Shown: positions 43,257 to 54,414, numbered from the stretch's first letter. The stretch: DNA of 64,000 bases from Semisulcospira habei (GCA_036245525.1 BTPG01000003.1:156981439-157045438); one strand, 5' to 3'. Notes: a model not told the origin generated them from the letters alone. Program-made: numbers and translations.

Positions 43257-43471
43257 ATAACTCATTCTACCCCAACACCGAAATCCCCAAATGTTACCGT
43301 TGTCCTCTGCGGACTGCACTCTAGTGCAGGACACATATCGACCATAATAGTTCAAGGGGTGATGCCAGAATAGCTTGGCGCCCATAGGCGCCAAGCTATT
43401 CTGGCATCACCCTTGAACTATCATGGTCGATGCTTATCTTGCTGTGGTGTGTCTGGGGTAGAATGAGATAA
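43257..43471. repeat. Family A hairpin, TAGT subtype, full length
   Basis: It begins ATAACTCATTCTACCCC and ends GGGGTAGAATGAGATAA. Both arms share GGTGATGCC, a change found in no other copy. Confidence 0.88.
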
Positions 43472-43574
43472 AAGGCCTCTCCCGACGATAGACCTTGCTT
43501 CCAGTGGCCGAAAAATCGAAACTCTCACCACTCGCAAAGCCAAAATATCAAACAACGGGGATGGAGGGGGGGGG

Positions 43575-43935
43575 GGGGCGGCGTGGGGGGGGGGGGGGGG
43601 GTTGGAAGAAGCGTGTGCCTGTGAAACTCTCGCCAAAAATATCATACGAGGAGGGAGAGGGGTGTGGTGGGGGGGGGGGGATCCGAAACTTCCCTTTGTT
43701 ATAGCATTTTAAGGAATTTTGGGTCTGGGGGTGGTGTGTGTGTGTTGGTGTGTGTGTGTGGTGTGGGGGGGGGGGGGGTTGGAAGAAGCGTGTGCCTGTG
43801 AAAACTCTCTCCAAAAATATCATACGAGGAGGGAGGGGGGTGGGGGGGGGGGTAGAAACTTCCCTTTGTCAAGTTATAGCATTTTAAAGAATTTTGGGTC
43901 TGGGGGTGGTGTGTGTGTGTGGGGGGGGGGGGAGG
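43575..43935. repeat. G-rich tandem duplication, about 185-bp unit
   Basis: TTGGAAGAAGCGTGTGCCTG, CCAAAAATATCATACGAGG, AAACTTCCCTTTGT and GGAATTTTGGGTCTGGGGG recur in the same order about twice, separated by variable poly-G and GT tracts. Confidence 0.8.
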
Positions 43936-43950
43936 GGGCACATGAGGATA

Positions 43951-44350
43951 ATAATAATAATAATTACGGTATTTATAATGCGCTTATCTTATAATAATTA
44001 TAACTCTAAGCGCGCACTCACAACTCGCACACGCATGCGCACGCTTTAGACAATGACTCACGTACCACAAATACATTACGACAGTCAGCTTGGGGTGGGG
44101 AATGTGGTGATACAGTGCTAGAACTGTTGCCAGGTGAGTTTTGAGGGCGGATTGGAAGGAGGAGAAAGAGTGTTTCTGACGGAGAGAGAGAGTGGGAGAA
44201 TGTTCCAGGTGGATGGACCGTAGACGGAGAAGGAGCGGGGGCCGAAAGTGCTGAGTTTGGTGCGGGGGATGTGGAGGCGGAGAGGGTCGGAAGCGGAGCG
44301 GAGGGAGCGGGGAGGAGTGTAGGGGTGAAGTAAGTTGGAGAGATAGGTAG
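43951..44350 (+). mobile_element. SINE-like element, AATAATAAT head, copy 2
   Basis: AATAATAATAATAATTACGG then TATTTATAATGCGCTTA, CTCTAAGCGCG and later GGTGAGTTTTGAGGG and GAGAATGTTCCAGGTGG match the family at 8058-8440. Its 3' end meets a family C fragment. Confidence 0.6.
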
Positions 44351-44351
44351 G

Positions 44352-44469
44352 ATTTATGCCTCTTGCTGAGACCAATTTATATCCCCTTTTCTTGGACGGT
44401 TTGGCTTTTAGTCGTTGAGTGAACCAAGATTTAAGAAACGAAAATGTACAGTGGCAGGGAAGGGGTTAA
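44352..44469. repeat. Family C right half
   Basis: ATGCCTCTTGCTGAGACC, TCTTGGACGGTTTGGC, GTCGTTGAGTGAACC and GGCAGGGAAGGGGTTAA form a clear right half ending in TTAA. Confidence 0.8.
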
Positions 44470-44842
44470 GAAAGGAGGGCATATGCACATTACAAACAGA
44501 TCTTGGAAGCACTTAAACCAAAACAAGCTGTCCTGCTATCTTTGTAATGCCTATTTTCGACAAGTAATCAAAGAGGCCGATGTAGTCTGGTATGACAATT
44601 TTTTTCCTTAGTAGGCCCTATTCTAAAGTAAAATAAGCCGCATGCATTATAAGTCCGGAGAGCAAAACTACAGCTGACGTCGGCCTGAGGATCTATTGCT
44701 TAATCTATTGCTTACGAGATGTTTGGGTTTTTGTTTGTTTGTTTGTTTACAAGTCTGTAAACTGATTGAGTACTACAATAACGCAGATCTCGAATAACGC
44801 GGTCTGACTTTGGCTCCTGGGTACCACTATATATTAAGGCTG

Positions 44843-44905
44843 ACCCAGTAAGCAAAGACCATCGGACCGAATTCAGCCGTAGTAGGCCGGCGCACGACTG
44901 TCTTT
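44843..44905. repeat. Family E left half
   Basis: CCCAGTAAGCAAAGACCATC then GGCCGGCGCACGACTG without a matching right arm. Confidence 0.65.
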
Positions 44906-45080
44906 CCCAGACTGAGTAAGTTGTCTGGGTTAAGTTCGTACGATTGGATTAGCGAGGCCAGGCTAACATGATCTGCGGGCTGCCATTGTTCGCGTTGTGA
45001 CGGCGTTCTGGCGATAACGCGCGAGGCCCTGCTGACGGGACACCCTACTCGCTCTGACAAACGATGCCATCCGACCGCTC

Positions 45081-45083
<3 letters not shown>

Positions 45084-45142
<59 letters not shown>

Positions 45143-45147
45143 ACGCA

Positions 45148-45181
<34 letters not shown>
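45084..45181. repeat. (AC)n microsatellite
   Basis: CA repeats with one CCACGCACCA interruption. Confidence 0.95.
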
Positions 45182-45187
<6 letters not shown>

Positions 45188-45401
45188 CCCCGTCAGCCCG
45201 CCTTTCCATCCCTCCCATCCTCAGCCCTTAAATTGTAGTTACATGGATTTTTGAGTTTCTATTTATCTTTTGTGGACCAAGATCGAGACTGAACTAGTCC
45301 TCAATCCGCGTGTACTGATTATTTCGGATACAGCATGCAATTGTACTGCAAAACTCCTATTCAAAAATCCACTCCAGTCAAACGTGATTACGCAGATCAG
45401 C

Positions 45402-45514
45402 ACCCAGCAAGCAAATGAGCTTCGGGCCTTCGTAGGCCGCAGTGGGCCAGCACACTGTCGTGCGCGGGCCCACTGCGGCCGACTGTGGGCCACAGGTTTG
45501 TTTGCTTACCCACC
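45402..45514. repeat. Family E hairpin element
   Basis: CCCAGCAAGCAAATGAGCTT and GTTTGTTTGCTTACCCACC ends; inner arms GGCCGCAGTGGGCCAGC and GCGGGCCCACTGCGGCC. Confidence 0.85.
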
Positions 45515-45663
45515 GCGCGGCAAAGCCGGTTCGCCGGAGTTCTCGCGTCCTAGACAGTAAATCAGAAAATCCATTGGATAATGAGCAAATATTGCTCCAC
45601 TTAATGCCGGTTGACCGCGGTTTTGACAAGCCATTACCGCGTGTTGGCGGGGTGAAGAGCTGG

Positions 45664-45782
45664 GACCAGTTGCATGAGCGAGTTTAGACCTGCGCCAGCC
45701 ACTAAACAAGGCGCGCCGCTATAGTGGCATGCCTTGCTTAGTGACTGGCGCAGGACTAAGCTCGCTCATTCAACTGACCCCA
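45664..45782. repeat. Family F hairpin element
   Basis: CCAGTTGCATGAGCGAGTTT and AAGCTCGCTCATTCAACTG share GAGCGAG in both arms. The centre is CGCGCCGCTATAGTGGCATG. Confidence 0.87.
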
Positions 45783-45875
45783 GAAGCCAAGGAGCTGCTT
45801 CAGTAGCCAGCAGTGCCGGGGGGGAGACGGCAGTGCTCACGCTCGCCCAGCCATCAGTTCAACAAACCCTGTCAC

Positions 45876-45924
45876 TACTATGATCGTGGTCGACGCGACA
45901 AGACTGACTGACCACGATCATAGT
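45876..45924. repeat. Short palindrome
   Basis: ACTATGATCGTGGTC pairs with GACCACGATCATAGT around CGACGCGACAAGACTGACT; it abuts a family B half. Confidence 0.75.
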
Positions 45925-45981
45925 TTAACCTTTTGGCTGTCGGTAGCGCTTTTTTTGTCGCGATGAATACTACGGGGTTAA
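45925..45981. repeat. Family B half element with TTAA ends
   Basis: A 57-bp copy, TTAACCTTTTGGCTGTCGGT to TACGGGGTTAA. It has lost the right arm yet keeps TTAA at both ends, and shares the right TTAA with the next element. Confidence 0.75.
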
Positions 45982-46175
45982 CCCCTTTTACTGCCAGGGA
46001 ACGTTGACTGTGTTTTTCAAATCAACTTTAAAATGTCAACATCAAAGATCCCCGACCGTCGGGAGCGTGGCTACAAAGTGGCTTCAGCAAGAGGCAATTG
46101 TGGGGGTCATGCTGATCTATACCTCTTGCAGCTGGGTGGTGCTCACCTTTTCTCGGCGGCATTGTCGGGGTTGGA
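45978..46175. repeat. Family C element, diverged
   Basis: TTAACCCCTTTTACTGCCAG start, AGCAAGAGGCAATTG and CATGCTGATCTATACCTC; the hairpin apex is reduced. Confidence 0.7.
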
Positions 46176-46600
46176 GTTGTTATATTTGTATTTATCTTTG
46201 CCTCTCGTACAAAACCTTTCTGACACGATCTGTACCTGCTCCTGAAAGGGTTACGGGATGATTTGAAGATGTTACTGGGGCAGATCAGAGGGAAGATCTT
46301 ACATATGTCTTTAACACTTCTACAAAAAAGGGGGGGGGGGGTATCCAGGACCCCCTCGGACCCTCCACACCCAACCCGCCCTCCCCAGATCCGCCCCTTT
46401 GTTATTATGTGGGATCGCAAAAAGTGTTGACTTGAACAGCTGTGCTGGAATTTACTACCGTTGGCGCCTAACTTAATTAGCGATGGCAGTTCACCGTACA
46501 ATTGTGGCCCTCAGTCAAACTCCTTACGTCGGTATGAAGGTATAGCTGAGCGTGAAACCGCCTTCAAGAAATGACACAGCCAGATGCATGTGTGTATGTG
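46176..46600. other. Non-coding stretch
   Basis: A G/C-rich patch GGGGGGGGGGGTATCCAGG lies near 46330 and resembles one near 9260-9320 (both with (G/C)GGATC and CCCTC motifs). There is no exon. Confidence 0.35.
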
Positions 46601-46635
46601 TGTATAAATGCGTGTGTGTGTGTGTGTGTGCTCGC

Positions 46636-46718
<83 letters not shown>
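46601..46718. repeat. (GT)n and (GA)n microsatellite
   Basis: Short GT run, then about 40 GA units. Confidence 0.95.
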
Positions 46719-46719
<1 letters not shown>

Positions 46720-47077
46720 CCACACAGCACCATTGCTCTCCAATGAAAAAGCAAAAGGAAAAGAAAATGCTTTGAAGACAATATTGGATGAATATTGACA
46801 TGACGGAACATCGCAGCAGCCCGTCCCAATGCAAGCCTCACTGAAACGACTTGGGATTCTACGCCAGCAACAGTGTTGGGCCGGAGAGGGAGGGACGTTA
46901 AATACCCCTCCCTTGTTTCCTTTTCGCCAGCGGTGAACGAAGTTAATTTTCAGCCAGCACTTGTAAAAAAGCGGATGGGATTTCACAGAATTGCTGGCCC
47001 CCTCGTCCGTGCCTGAATTCCACATGATCGATCGTGGCCGATTGCTCTTTTGCAGACCCTAACTCTGACCCTTCCAT
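46719..47077. other. Non-coding stretch
   Basis: Nothing recognised. Confidence 0.35.
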
Positions 47078-47145
47078 CTGCAGGAGGCAGAGAATATCGA
47101 GAGCCCCTGCAGGGGCTCTCGATATTCTATGCCTCTTGCTGCCAG
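47078..47145. repeat. Family C-like hairpin
   Basis: GAATATCGAGAGCCCCTGCA and GGGGCTCTCGATATTC form a perfect apex, with CAGGAGGCA and TGCCTCTTGC outside. The ATATCGAG core differs from other C copies in both arms at once. Confidence 0.82.
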
Positions 47146-47378
47146 GGATTTGTCTCATTTATATCCTTAAAAGGAGTCATCCAAATTGAAGCTGAACACT
47201 GGCGGACTGAGAGAGCGGAGCAACGCACGCGTCACGCGTCACACGCACCCCTTGAAGGGCCGGAGGGGACGGTAGGGTGGAAAGCTATTTACCCAAAGCT
47301 CCTCCGGGGCGGTCGCTACAAAAGATTTGCCAAACTATTGACTTCTCGTATTTTGTGAAGCTACTTTTTGTGTAAAAC

Positions 47379-47381
<3 letters not shown>

Positions 47382-47465
<84 letters not shown>
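47382..47465. repeat. (GA)n microsatellite
   Basis: About 42 GA units followed by a GAT run. Confidence 0.95.
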
Positions 47466-47469
<4 letters not shown>

Positions 47470-47673
47470 GATGATAACGATGATGAAACGTTTTATTTAC
47501 AGGGTAAAGTTTTAGGCGAAACGCCTCTCCTCTCTTACAAACTGTCCTGTTACAAAATGAACATTAAAAACGAGTAAGAGAAACACAATAAATTGAGAAA
47601 AAAAATAAAGATATAAACTGAAAACAAAAAAAACGATACAAAAACAATGCAAATAATGCGCACACGTCATATC

Positions 47674-47675
<2 letters not shown>

Positions 47676-47719
<44 letters not shown>

Positions 47720-47945
47720 TGGGTGGGTGGGTGGGTGGGTGAGTGAGTGAGTGAGTGAGTGAGTGAGTGAGTGAGTGAGTGAGTGAGTGAGTGAGTGAGT
47801 GAGTGAGTGAGTGAGTGAGTGAGTGAGTGAGTGAGTGAGTGAGTGAGTGAGTGAGTGAGTGAGTGAGTGAGTGAGTGAGTGAGTGAGTGAATGAATGAAT
47901 GAATGAATGAATGAATGAATGAATGAATGAATGAATGAATGAATG
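47676..47945. repeat. (GA)n then (GGGT)n, (GAGT)n, (GAAT)n graded microsatellite
   Basis: GA repeats switch to a few GGGT, then about 36 GAGT, then about 14 GAAT tetranucleotides with clean borders. Confidence 0.95.
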
Positions 47946-48060
47946 ATACTTTATTTCTCAAGGATGGAAACAATAGGCGCACAGGGCTCTTTTCATGTTT
48001 GTCCTTGCTAAACTACAACATTAAAAGCAACATTAAAACAATGTGTTAACAGCACAAAAC

Positions 48061-48081
48061 AGAGAGAGAGAGAGAGTGAGT

Positions 48082-48167
<86 letters not shown>
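48061..48167. repeat. (GA)n microsatellite
   Basis: About 50 GA units with GT interruptions. Confidence 0.95.
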
Positions 48168-48171
<4 letters not shown>

Positions 48172-48981
48172 TTGAGTTTTAAGGAAACTTGTCACCATAA
48201 AATTGATTGTAAAGAATGCAAAGATGAAGCGCCGATTAGGGTCTAAACAAATTTTGACTTTCTCCAGCAGGTTCGATTCAGCTGAATCCGCGACATTTTA
48301 GTCAAGCGTCCAACACTTAATCATCAGAGCTAATATAAGCAACATTTCCTTCCTCTGGCCGCGGTCAAAGGGAGTGAGAGAGAGAGAGAGATTTTTAAGT
48401 GGCGAGACCAGTTCAATATTCTAGCTTAGTCGAATGTTGCTTGAAGGTATATGACGGAATTCGCAACTTCTTCTTACTTTCTCCTGGGAGAAGTTCTGTT
48501 GTTGGCCCGGTAATAAGGGCATTACAGGGACTGGATTGTTGTTGTTGTTTCTTTTAACGGTCTCAGTCCCAATCACTCAGTGTGTCAATAGTTTAGTTGA
48601 CAACTGGCATCTGAAAACCTGCCCGCACTTGTCAGCAGATGGACGCCCAGAAGATGATCGCAGCCAGGTCAGTCATCGTGGCGTCGTGCTCTACGTGTGT
48701 ACCGGCAGCCGGGGTAAGATGCACGAGTGAGCTTATGAAGCCGTGAATCGCCATGCTCAGATCTCATAATAAAATATATTTATGTAATTTTATCTTCTTT
48801 TTTTTAGTAGCAGTCCTGTTATTTCAATATAGTTGTTTGTTTTTTTAAAAGCCAGATCGCGAGGAATTATCTTCATCAGCATCCGTGCACATCACCCACC
48901 ATAGCAAAATCGCCAGCTTCAAGTACGCTAGTCAACAATTTAAGGGCTACGAAAAAAATCTAACCCCAAAAATAAGTAACG
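48168..48981. other. Non-coding stretch
   Basis: No exon is seen. A fragment GCACGAGTGAGCTTATGAAG near 48721 recalls a family F end. Confidence 0.4.
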
Positions 48982-49063
48982 CAAAAGTGAACGACCAGCT
49001 TTTATCACAATTTAATTCAACGTTTGAAAAGAGTAACGTTGAATTAAATTGCGTTAAAAGCTG
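48982..49063. repeat. Hairpin, single copy
   Basis: CAGCTTTTATCACAATTTAA then TTCAACGTT is mirrored by AACGTTGAATTAAATTGCGT and TAAAAGCTG. The loop is about 12 bp. Confidence 0.85.
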
Positions 49064-49194
49064 TTTGCTCATTTATGCAAAGTCACACACCATGTCACAC
49101 ACCGCGTCAGTGCATTTTGTCATTAAGTAATGAGTGTGGCCGCCATTAGCTGTATTCATTGCCATGCACATTTGTCTGATTGACTGGGTCAGCG

Positions 49195-49761
49195 TCACGA
49201 TAGTCTACTGAGGGATGGCTTGCCAGGCTCCTGCTGCAGAAACTGGCAGAGCCGAGCCGTGTTGTCTGCAAGATTTTCAATGGGCGCCGAGTCCTGTGAT
49301 CGAGAAGATGAGTCCATTCTGCTGCTGCAGGGAGTCATCCACAACTCTTGCGAGGAGTGGAGTGGCCGCGGCGTTACCATCCTGCAGTGTAAAGCCTGGT
49401 CCCATCCTAGTAAAGGTCCTCGGACCCACGACGGCCGCAGTGGGCCCGTGCGCGAGTCCACTGCGGCCGTCGTGGGCCCCATAGACATGTTGCTATTGGG
49501 GATAGCCTGGAGAGTTGGGATGGCGAGTGACCGCAGGATCTCATCCCTGTGCATGATGCCTCTCATGTGCAAGGTAGTCCTGCCGTTAGTGACCCACCTA
49601 TCATCGGTTGTGCTCACGAATGCAGGCGTTGATAAATCGCTCTCCTTGGCGCTGCCACACTCATGCCGCTTGCGTCGTTGGTGGACAGCGTGAAGCGGGA
49701 CTCGTAGGTAAAGAGGACACTGGCGCACATGCGCCAGGGTCTTCTTCATGGACCTGTGCAT
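49195..49761 (-). pseudogene. Tc1/mariner-type transposase fragment, inactive
   Basis: Across shifting minus frames, SVLFTYESRFTLSTNDA (the conserved first Asp of DESRF-type motifs is Tyr), then MHRDEILR, then ARVVDDSLQQQN, then PIENLADNTARLCQ resemble successive blocks of Tc1/mariner DDE/D transposases. It is broken by frameshifts and a family E hairpin at 49399-49503. Neither end of the transposon was identified. It is a dead fragment. Confidence 0.75.
49399..49503. repeat. Family E hairpin nested in the transposase fragment
   Basis: CCATCCTAGTAAAGGTCCTC to CATGTTGCTATTGGGG. The inner arms ACCCACGACGGCCGCAGT and CACTGCGGCCGTCGTGGG are near-perfect. Confidence 0.87.
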
Positions 49762-49918
49762 GTACTGCAGCCTTGTCCACTGTTGAAGACGTCGACTACC
49801 CCACGGCGATCAAGCCAAACCCGGTGAACCGGTGTGAGAAGAACATGAACGGCCGCAATCCTCGAGCGGAGGGCAAACTCGCGAAGGCGGCTTGGTTACT
49901 TAATTATATAACACTAAG

Positions 49919-49972
49919 TGATGGATCGACCATGATAATTCAAGGGTATAGCCACATTAGCTTGGCGCCTGA
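49919..49972. repeat. Family A left half
   Basis: GATGGATCGACCATGATAAT then AGGGTATAGCCACATTAGCT and GGCGCCTGATGA; the right arm is missing. A SINE lies close by. Confidence 0.75.
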
Positions 49973-49998
49973 TGAGTGAAGCCAGCGACAGCCACAGC

Positions 49999-50318
49999 TA
50001 AGAGTCCGAAATAGCTCAAGCGGCTAAGCGTCGGAGCAGGAGAGCGAAGGGAATCGCCGGGTCGTGGGTTCGAATCCCCGTCCCGGCCCCGGTAGCTGGA
50101 CTCGCAATCCAGGGGGAAAAGACGGGCTTGTTCAATAGCATGTCCGTTGAAAGGTCCTGGTAAATCAAAGTGGCACAGCTGGAGTGCGCCTGATTTGATC
50201 AGTGTTCAGGTCGTACTCCATAGGCAATAGATTTCCCTGTCCCCCATAACCTGCCCGTCAGGGCCGTCCATTATCACTTCGGTGCCGTGGACGTTAAACC
50301 CCGAATTAACCAACCAAC
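49999..50318 (+). mobile_element. tRNA-derived SINE, full length
   Basis: GTCCGAAATAGCTCAAGCGG (box A region), GGGTTCGAATCCC (box B), a unique body, and a (AACC)n tail. The target duplication CAGCCACAGC is exact at 49989-49998 and 50319-50328. It is the same family as 37909-38225 and would be transcribed by RNA polymerase III. Confidence 0.93.
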
Positions 50319-50328
50319 CAGCCACAGC

Positions 50329-51071
50329 CACATCCATGATATGGTGCGAGATTTTAGAGAAATATGTGATCTTGTACGTGATAAGTATATAGTGTGTTCG
50401 GTTTGTATTGTATCAGAGCAGACCTGAAGTTTCCCCTCGTGAGATCAATACAGTATTCTTATCTTATCTTAACTTAACTCATATTGTCTTATTAACGGAA
50501 AGTACTGAACACATAGTGTGGCCCTTAAATTTTTGTGACAAGTGTATTTTATCCACACTGTTAATGATGTAAATTTATACACCGCATATAGTAAGTCGAA
50601 TCGCAGCTATTGATCAATGGGGACCAGTGGTCCGAATTGATTCTGAAACTCTGCTATGGACAGTGAGTTCTGGCAAAGTCGGTGATTTCCGGAGATTTGC
50701 TCGAAAAACGCTGAATCTACTCTGTCACCATGCGGCACAGGCAGCGCCAATCAGACGCTAGGAAATTATCACGTGGTCTCACCAGGACCGACACAGAGTT
50801 AGATTGAAGGTCGGGGCTAAAGGGAGCCAGGCCGACGAGCTGGTTGGGTGGGTGGTCGTGGAGGTGGGGGGATGGGGGGTGGGGAGGTGAGGCTCAGCTA
50901 CATCAATAATACCAGGACTGATCGGCCGTGGCGAGGAGAGAAAAACTTCGATATCATGAATTTTCATGAGAGTGATGTGCAGGTTTGTAGGCGCTGATTG
51001 CCCGAGGGCAGGAGGGAGTAACTCTTGCTCTCCCACCGCTAACCGCTTGTTCACGACTGTTGGCGACAACA
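50329..51071. other. Non-coding stretch
   Basis: Nothing recognised; a G-rich patch lies at 50845-50890. Confidence 0.35.
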
Positions 51072-51235
51072 GATGGACTGACTATGGTTGCCACAGGGTA
51101 GTACCTGATTAGCCTGATCAGATTAACGCCTAAAAGTTCAAGGGTGGTCGCTAGAATGCCTTGGCGCCTCCAGGCGCCAAGGCATTCTAATACCACCCTT
51201 AAACTTTTACGCGCCAAGCGGTTAATCATAGTCAA
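51072..51235. repeat. Nested hairpin: family A within a larger palindrome
   Basis: An inner hairpin (AAAAGTTCAAGGGTGGTC, centre TTGGCGCCTCCAGGCGCCAA) is enclosed by outer arms GACTATGGTTGCC/GATTAACGC and GCGGTTAATCATAGTC. The inner GGCATTCTA variant differs from other copies. Confidence 0.8.
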
Positions 51236-51810
51236 ATACTACCTATCAGCTATGACAGTCAGCTCATATTAGTCAAGCTAATCAAGCCCGCCGATTCTTC
51301 AGCTATGATGGTCAGTCCATATTAGACGCCAAGCTAATCAGGTACTACCTTACAGCTATTAATATATACGACCAGTCCATCCTACCTTCGCGACTTATAG
51401 GGCGGCGGTTCAGTGTAACGAAGCAGCAACCATTTGGCGTAGACGGTGCACATGTATATGCTGACTGATAACGCGGATTGTGACGCGCTGGGTGCCCGGC
51501 TGATTCCTGGACTAATATATTCAAACTGTATGCTATTATGTACACTGACGAAACCAGGCAATTCCTGAAAATTTCTACAGATTAGCGTAATTTTCTGTTG
51601 CACTAGGCAATTTCACGAAAAAAAGTCAGTCTCTGAACATCCCAGGAAATCCATACACGAATATTCCTTGATTGAAGGGCTAAAAATGTGACAGATTCAC
51701 TGAAGCTTGCATTTCGACAGAATTCGTGTCATTTGGGCATGCGCAGCACATTTACGTCAATAAAAGTCATTAAAAATCAACTTCACACTGTACAACAAGT
51801 CATGAATTAC
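51236..51810. other. Non-coding stretch with family A-like scraps
   Basis: AGCTATGA(C/T)(A/G)GTCAG and CCATATTAGACGCCAAGC are repeated and look like degraded family A pieces. Confidence 0.4.
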
Positions 51811-51864
51811 TTAACCCATTTAACCCCAAGGCCGCATTTCCCAAATTGCAAAGGTCTCACTGAA

Positions 51865-51935
<71 letters not shown>

Positions 51936-52081
51936 TATTATACACCAGATACAGAAGATGGTCGAGCATGATAATTCCAGGGTAGAGCCAAATTAGCTTG
52001 GCGAAGCTTATCTGGCACTACACTTGAATTATCATGCTGGACTCATCTCCTGCTGTAGTGGGGTGTAGCTAAATAGGTTAA
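51811..52081. repeat. Family A hairpin with internal (CT)n(TA)n
   Basis: TTAACCCATTTAACCCC start and GGTGTAGCTAAATAGGTTAA end. A (CT)12(AT)n tract has grown in the left flank. Hairpin AGCTTGGCGAAGCTT is shortened. Confidence 0.8.
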
Positions 52082-52307
52082 CGAAAAGCCATGAGTACTA
52101 ATATGACGACTGTTCTTTATTCACAGGTGTATGTATGTTTGGTTTACTCGGCACCTCGAGTTACACGTCTCTGCTTTTCGTCGAACATAGTTTGCGCACA
52201 GCGTTTATTTATTTCTTCTTTTCTTTCAGTGCAGTTAGTCCAACATTGAGTAAAACCTTGTCGACCTTTTCCAGTCCTCCTGGTGCTGTGTGGTCACTGA
52301 TGACCAT

Positions 52308-52504
52308 AACCCATTCAGCCCTGACGCACTACAGCAGAGATGGGTCGACCATGGTAATTCAAGGGTAGTGCCAGATTAGCTTGGCGCTAAGCTAATCTGG
52401 CACTGCCCTTGAATTATCATGGTCGATCCATCTCCTGCAACTGGTGCATAGTCATTAGATGACGCCTCCAAAATTTCGGAAAGAGGCCGTCAGGCTGAAT
52501 GAGA
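52308..52504. repeat. Family A hairpin MITE, full length
   Basis: AACCCATTCAGCCCTGACGC and GCCGTCAGGCTGAATGAG are clear terminal inverted repeats; the centre is reduced to AGCTTGGCGCTAAGCT. Confidence 0.88.
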
Positions 52505-52621
52505 GTATAATCACAAACGGAGCAAAACTGATATCTGTTTCTTTTTTAAATTTGGTAAATCCCCTTGTGGAATAGTAACTTTAACGTATTTATCTGCTTA
52601 CTTTAACCCGCCCTTTAACCG

Positions 52622-52667
52622 CTGGAATCATCGCGACTAAAACCACTACCGTCACCCAAAGGGTTAA
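52622..52667. repeat. Family B right half-arm
   Basis: GGAATCATCGCGACTAAAAC then CGTCACCCAAAGGGTTAA. Confidence 0.75.
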
Positions 52668-53181
52668 CAAAAATGCATTACGCGACCGTGAGTAAACACT
52701 GAGTCATATGATATGACCATTGTCACTGAGTGACGGCCGCCATGCCAAGGATCGCGTTCCCGAGGGGCAGATCCTATTCTAAAGCGTATATTCTATTTCC
52801 AGTGCTACCGGCAATCCATATCTGACAGTACACTGTGCAAATACTTTCCTGAATTATCCGTTGTACATTCTACGCTCTAGGAATCTTGACAACTGCCTTT
52901 TATCATACCCTACCGGACGGAAACATCCTTAAAATAGACGTCCTCTCTTTCAGCCGGCTCAGTAAAAACATTTTAATGCGATCTGCTCCACGGAAGGCTT
53001 TGACAGCTAAAACTTGCCGATACAACGGATAATCAATGTTGTCTTGCCTCAGTTCTTTTCTACCCTTCTTTTCACAATTTATGTGCGCAGGCACACGCGC
53101 CAGAGGTTTTCCACTGACTTCTGGGCGTAACGGAAGGAACTGTGACTGCTAAAATTACCCGGGTCTTTTATCGTGTCTTAC
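52668..53181. other. Non-coding stretch
   Basis: Nothing recognised. Confidence 0.35.
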
Positions 53182-53350
53182 CTCATTTAACCCCAACGCA
53201 TTAAACCACGAGATGGATCGACATTGATCATTCAAGGGTAATGCCAGATTAGCTTGGCGCCATCAGGCGCCAAGATGGCGCCAAGCTAATCTGGCATTAC
53301 CCTTGAATGATCAATGTCGATCCATCTCCTACAACTGGTTTACAGAGGTG
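53182..53350. repeat. Family A hairpin, near-perfect
   Basis: GATCGACATTGATCATTCAA and TTGAATGATCAATGTCGATC share a TTGATC change in both arms. The centre GGCGCCATCAGGCGCCAAGA contains an extra GGCGCCAAG copy. Confidence 0.87.
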
Positions 53351-53394
53351 AAAACTCCAAACCGCTTCATCGGGAATTGCGGCATTGGGCTATA

Positions 53395-53612
53395 ACTGAC
53401 TTCTTCCCTGCCACTGTACCTACATTTTTGTTTCTGAAATCTTGGTTCATTCAACGACCAAAAGCCAGAACCGTCCAAAAAGCGTGGATACACACTGGTC
53501 TCAGCAAGAGGCGTAGATCCTCGTGAGCCCCCGCAGTCGCTGTGGTTCATGAGGATCTATGTCTCTTTGCACTTGGGCTGCAGCCTCTTTTTGTCGGCAG
53601 TGAAGGGGTTAA
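53395..53612. repeat. Family C hairpin MITE
   Basis: GGTTCATTCAACGACC, AGCAAGAGGCGTAGATCC and TTCATGAGGATCTATG, ending CGGCAGTGAAGGGGTTAA. Confidence 0.83.
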
Positions 53613-53793
53613 ATGCGTTAACTAAGACTTTTTAACGTCTTTTCGCAGTCGATGCAAGAAGGCACACGTGACGGAGGTGCGCTCAGTACCGACCCTGGCG
53701 GGGGGAACTGACTCTTCTGCACAAAAGATGAGAAGAAGACTGCGCAGAAAAGACTTTCATATTACGACATTCAAGGTAGAAAATTGAATAAAC

Positions 53794-53876
53794 ATCAACT
53801 CATTCGCGGCCAGCCGCATCCGGATGCGCGGCTTAGTGCCGCGCATCCTGATGCGGCTGGCCGCGAGTTAGTTAAA
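53794..53876. repeat. Family G hairpin MITE
   Basis: CATTCGCGGCCAGCCGCATC and GATGCGGCTGGCCGCGAG share GGCCAGC in both arms; the end GTTAGTTAA resembles the copy at 54.3 kb. Confidence 0.83.
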
Positions 53877-54267
53877 ACGTCTAGCAATAAAGGTTAACAG
53901 TTCACCGTAATATCTCCGTATAGTTCTTGGTATGTCTTTCGATAACGCTGCGTAAACGGGCTGACCTAAATCGATCTGTTTCAGAGCGGGCCTTGCCGGT
54001 TGCTAAAACTGAAATGCCGCGACACATCAGTCGGCTTCTCAATGTAGTCCTTAAATAAGACCTTTTACACTCCACCGTGTGCGCATCGGTGGAACTCTTG
54101 TATGTAAATTGGAGAAGAAGATCAGAAACGTCTTTCATTTTACGACATTCAAACTCCATACGTCAAGTTAGCACTTTTGTCCATAATTATTGTAAGATAC
54201 ACTGAGAACTTTTCTTTTTTAACGAAGCTATTGCCGCCAACTATTATTGCGGTTTGTGAAGGTCTCT

Positions 54268-54336
54268 TTAACTCATTCGAGACGAACGGCATCCGGATAC
54301 GCGGCTGAAGCCGTTCGTCTCGAGTTAGTTAGTTAA
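54268..54336. repeat. Family G hairpin MITE
   Basis: TTAACTCATTCGAGACGAAC and TTCGTCTCGAGTTAGTTAGTTAA form the ends; half of the GCATCCGGAT core is deleted. Confidence 0.83.
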
Positions 54337-54414
54337 CTTTTGTTTCATGATGAAGTTTGGTTATCGGAAACTCAAAGTCTGTCGTTCTGCTATTCTGTTA
54401 CTGAGAGTGCCCCC

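Noticed and set aside
47512..47982. (SLTH)n and (SFIH)n frame of 156 codons
   Set aside because: It is purely a product of tetranucleotide microsatellites.
50006..50080. tRNA gene (box A and box B present)
   Set aside because: It is followed by a SINE body and (AACC)n tail and is bounded by a target duplication, and a second copy has the same structure. It is the head of a SINE.
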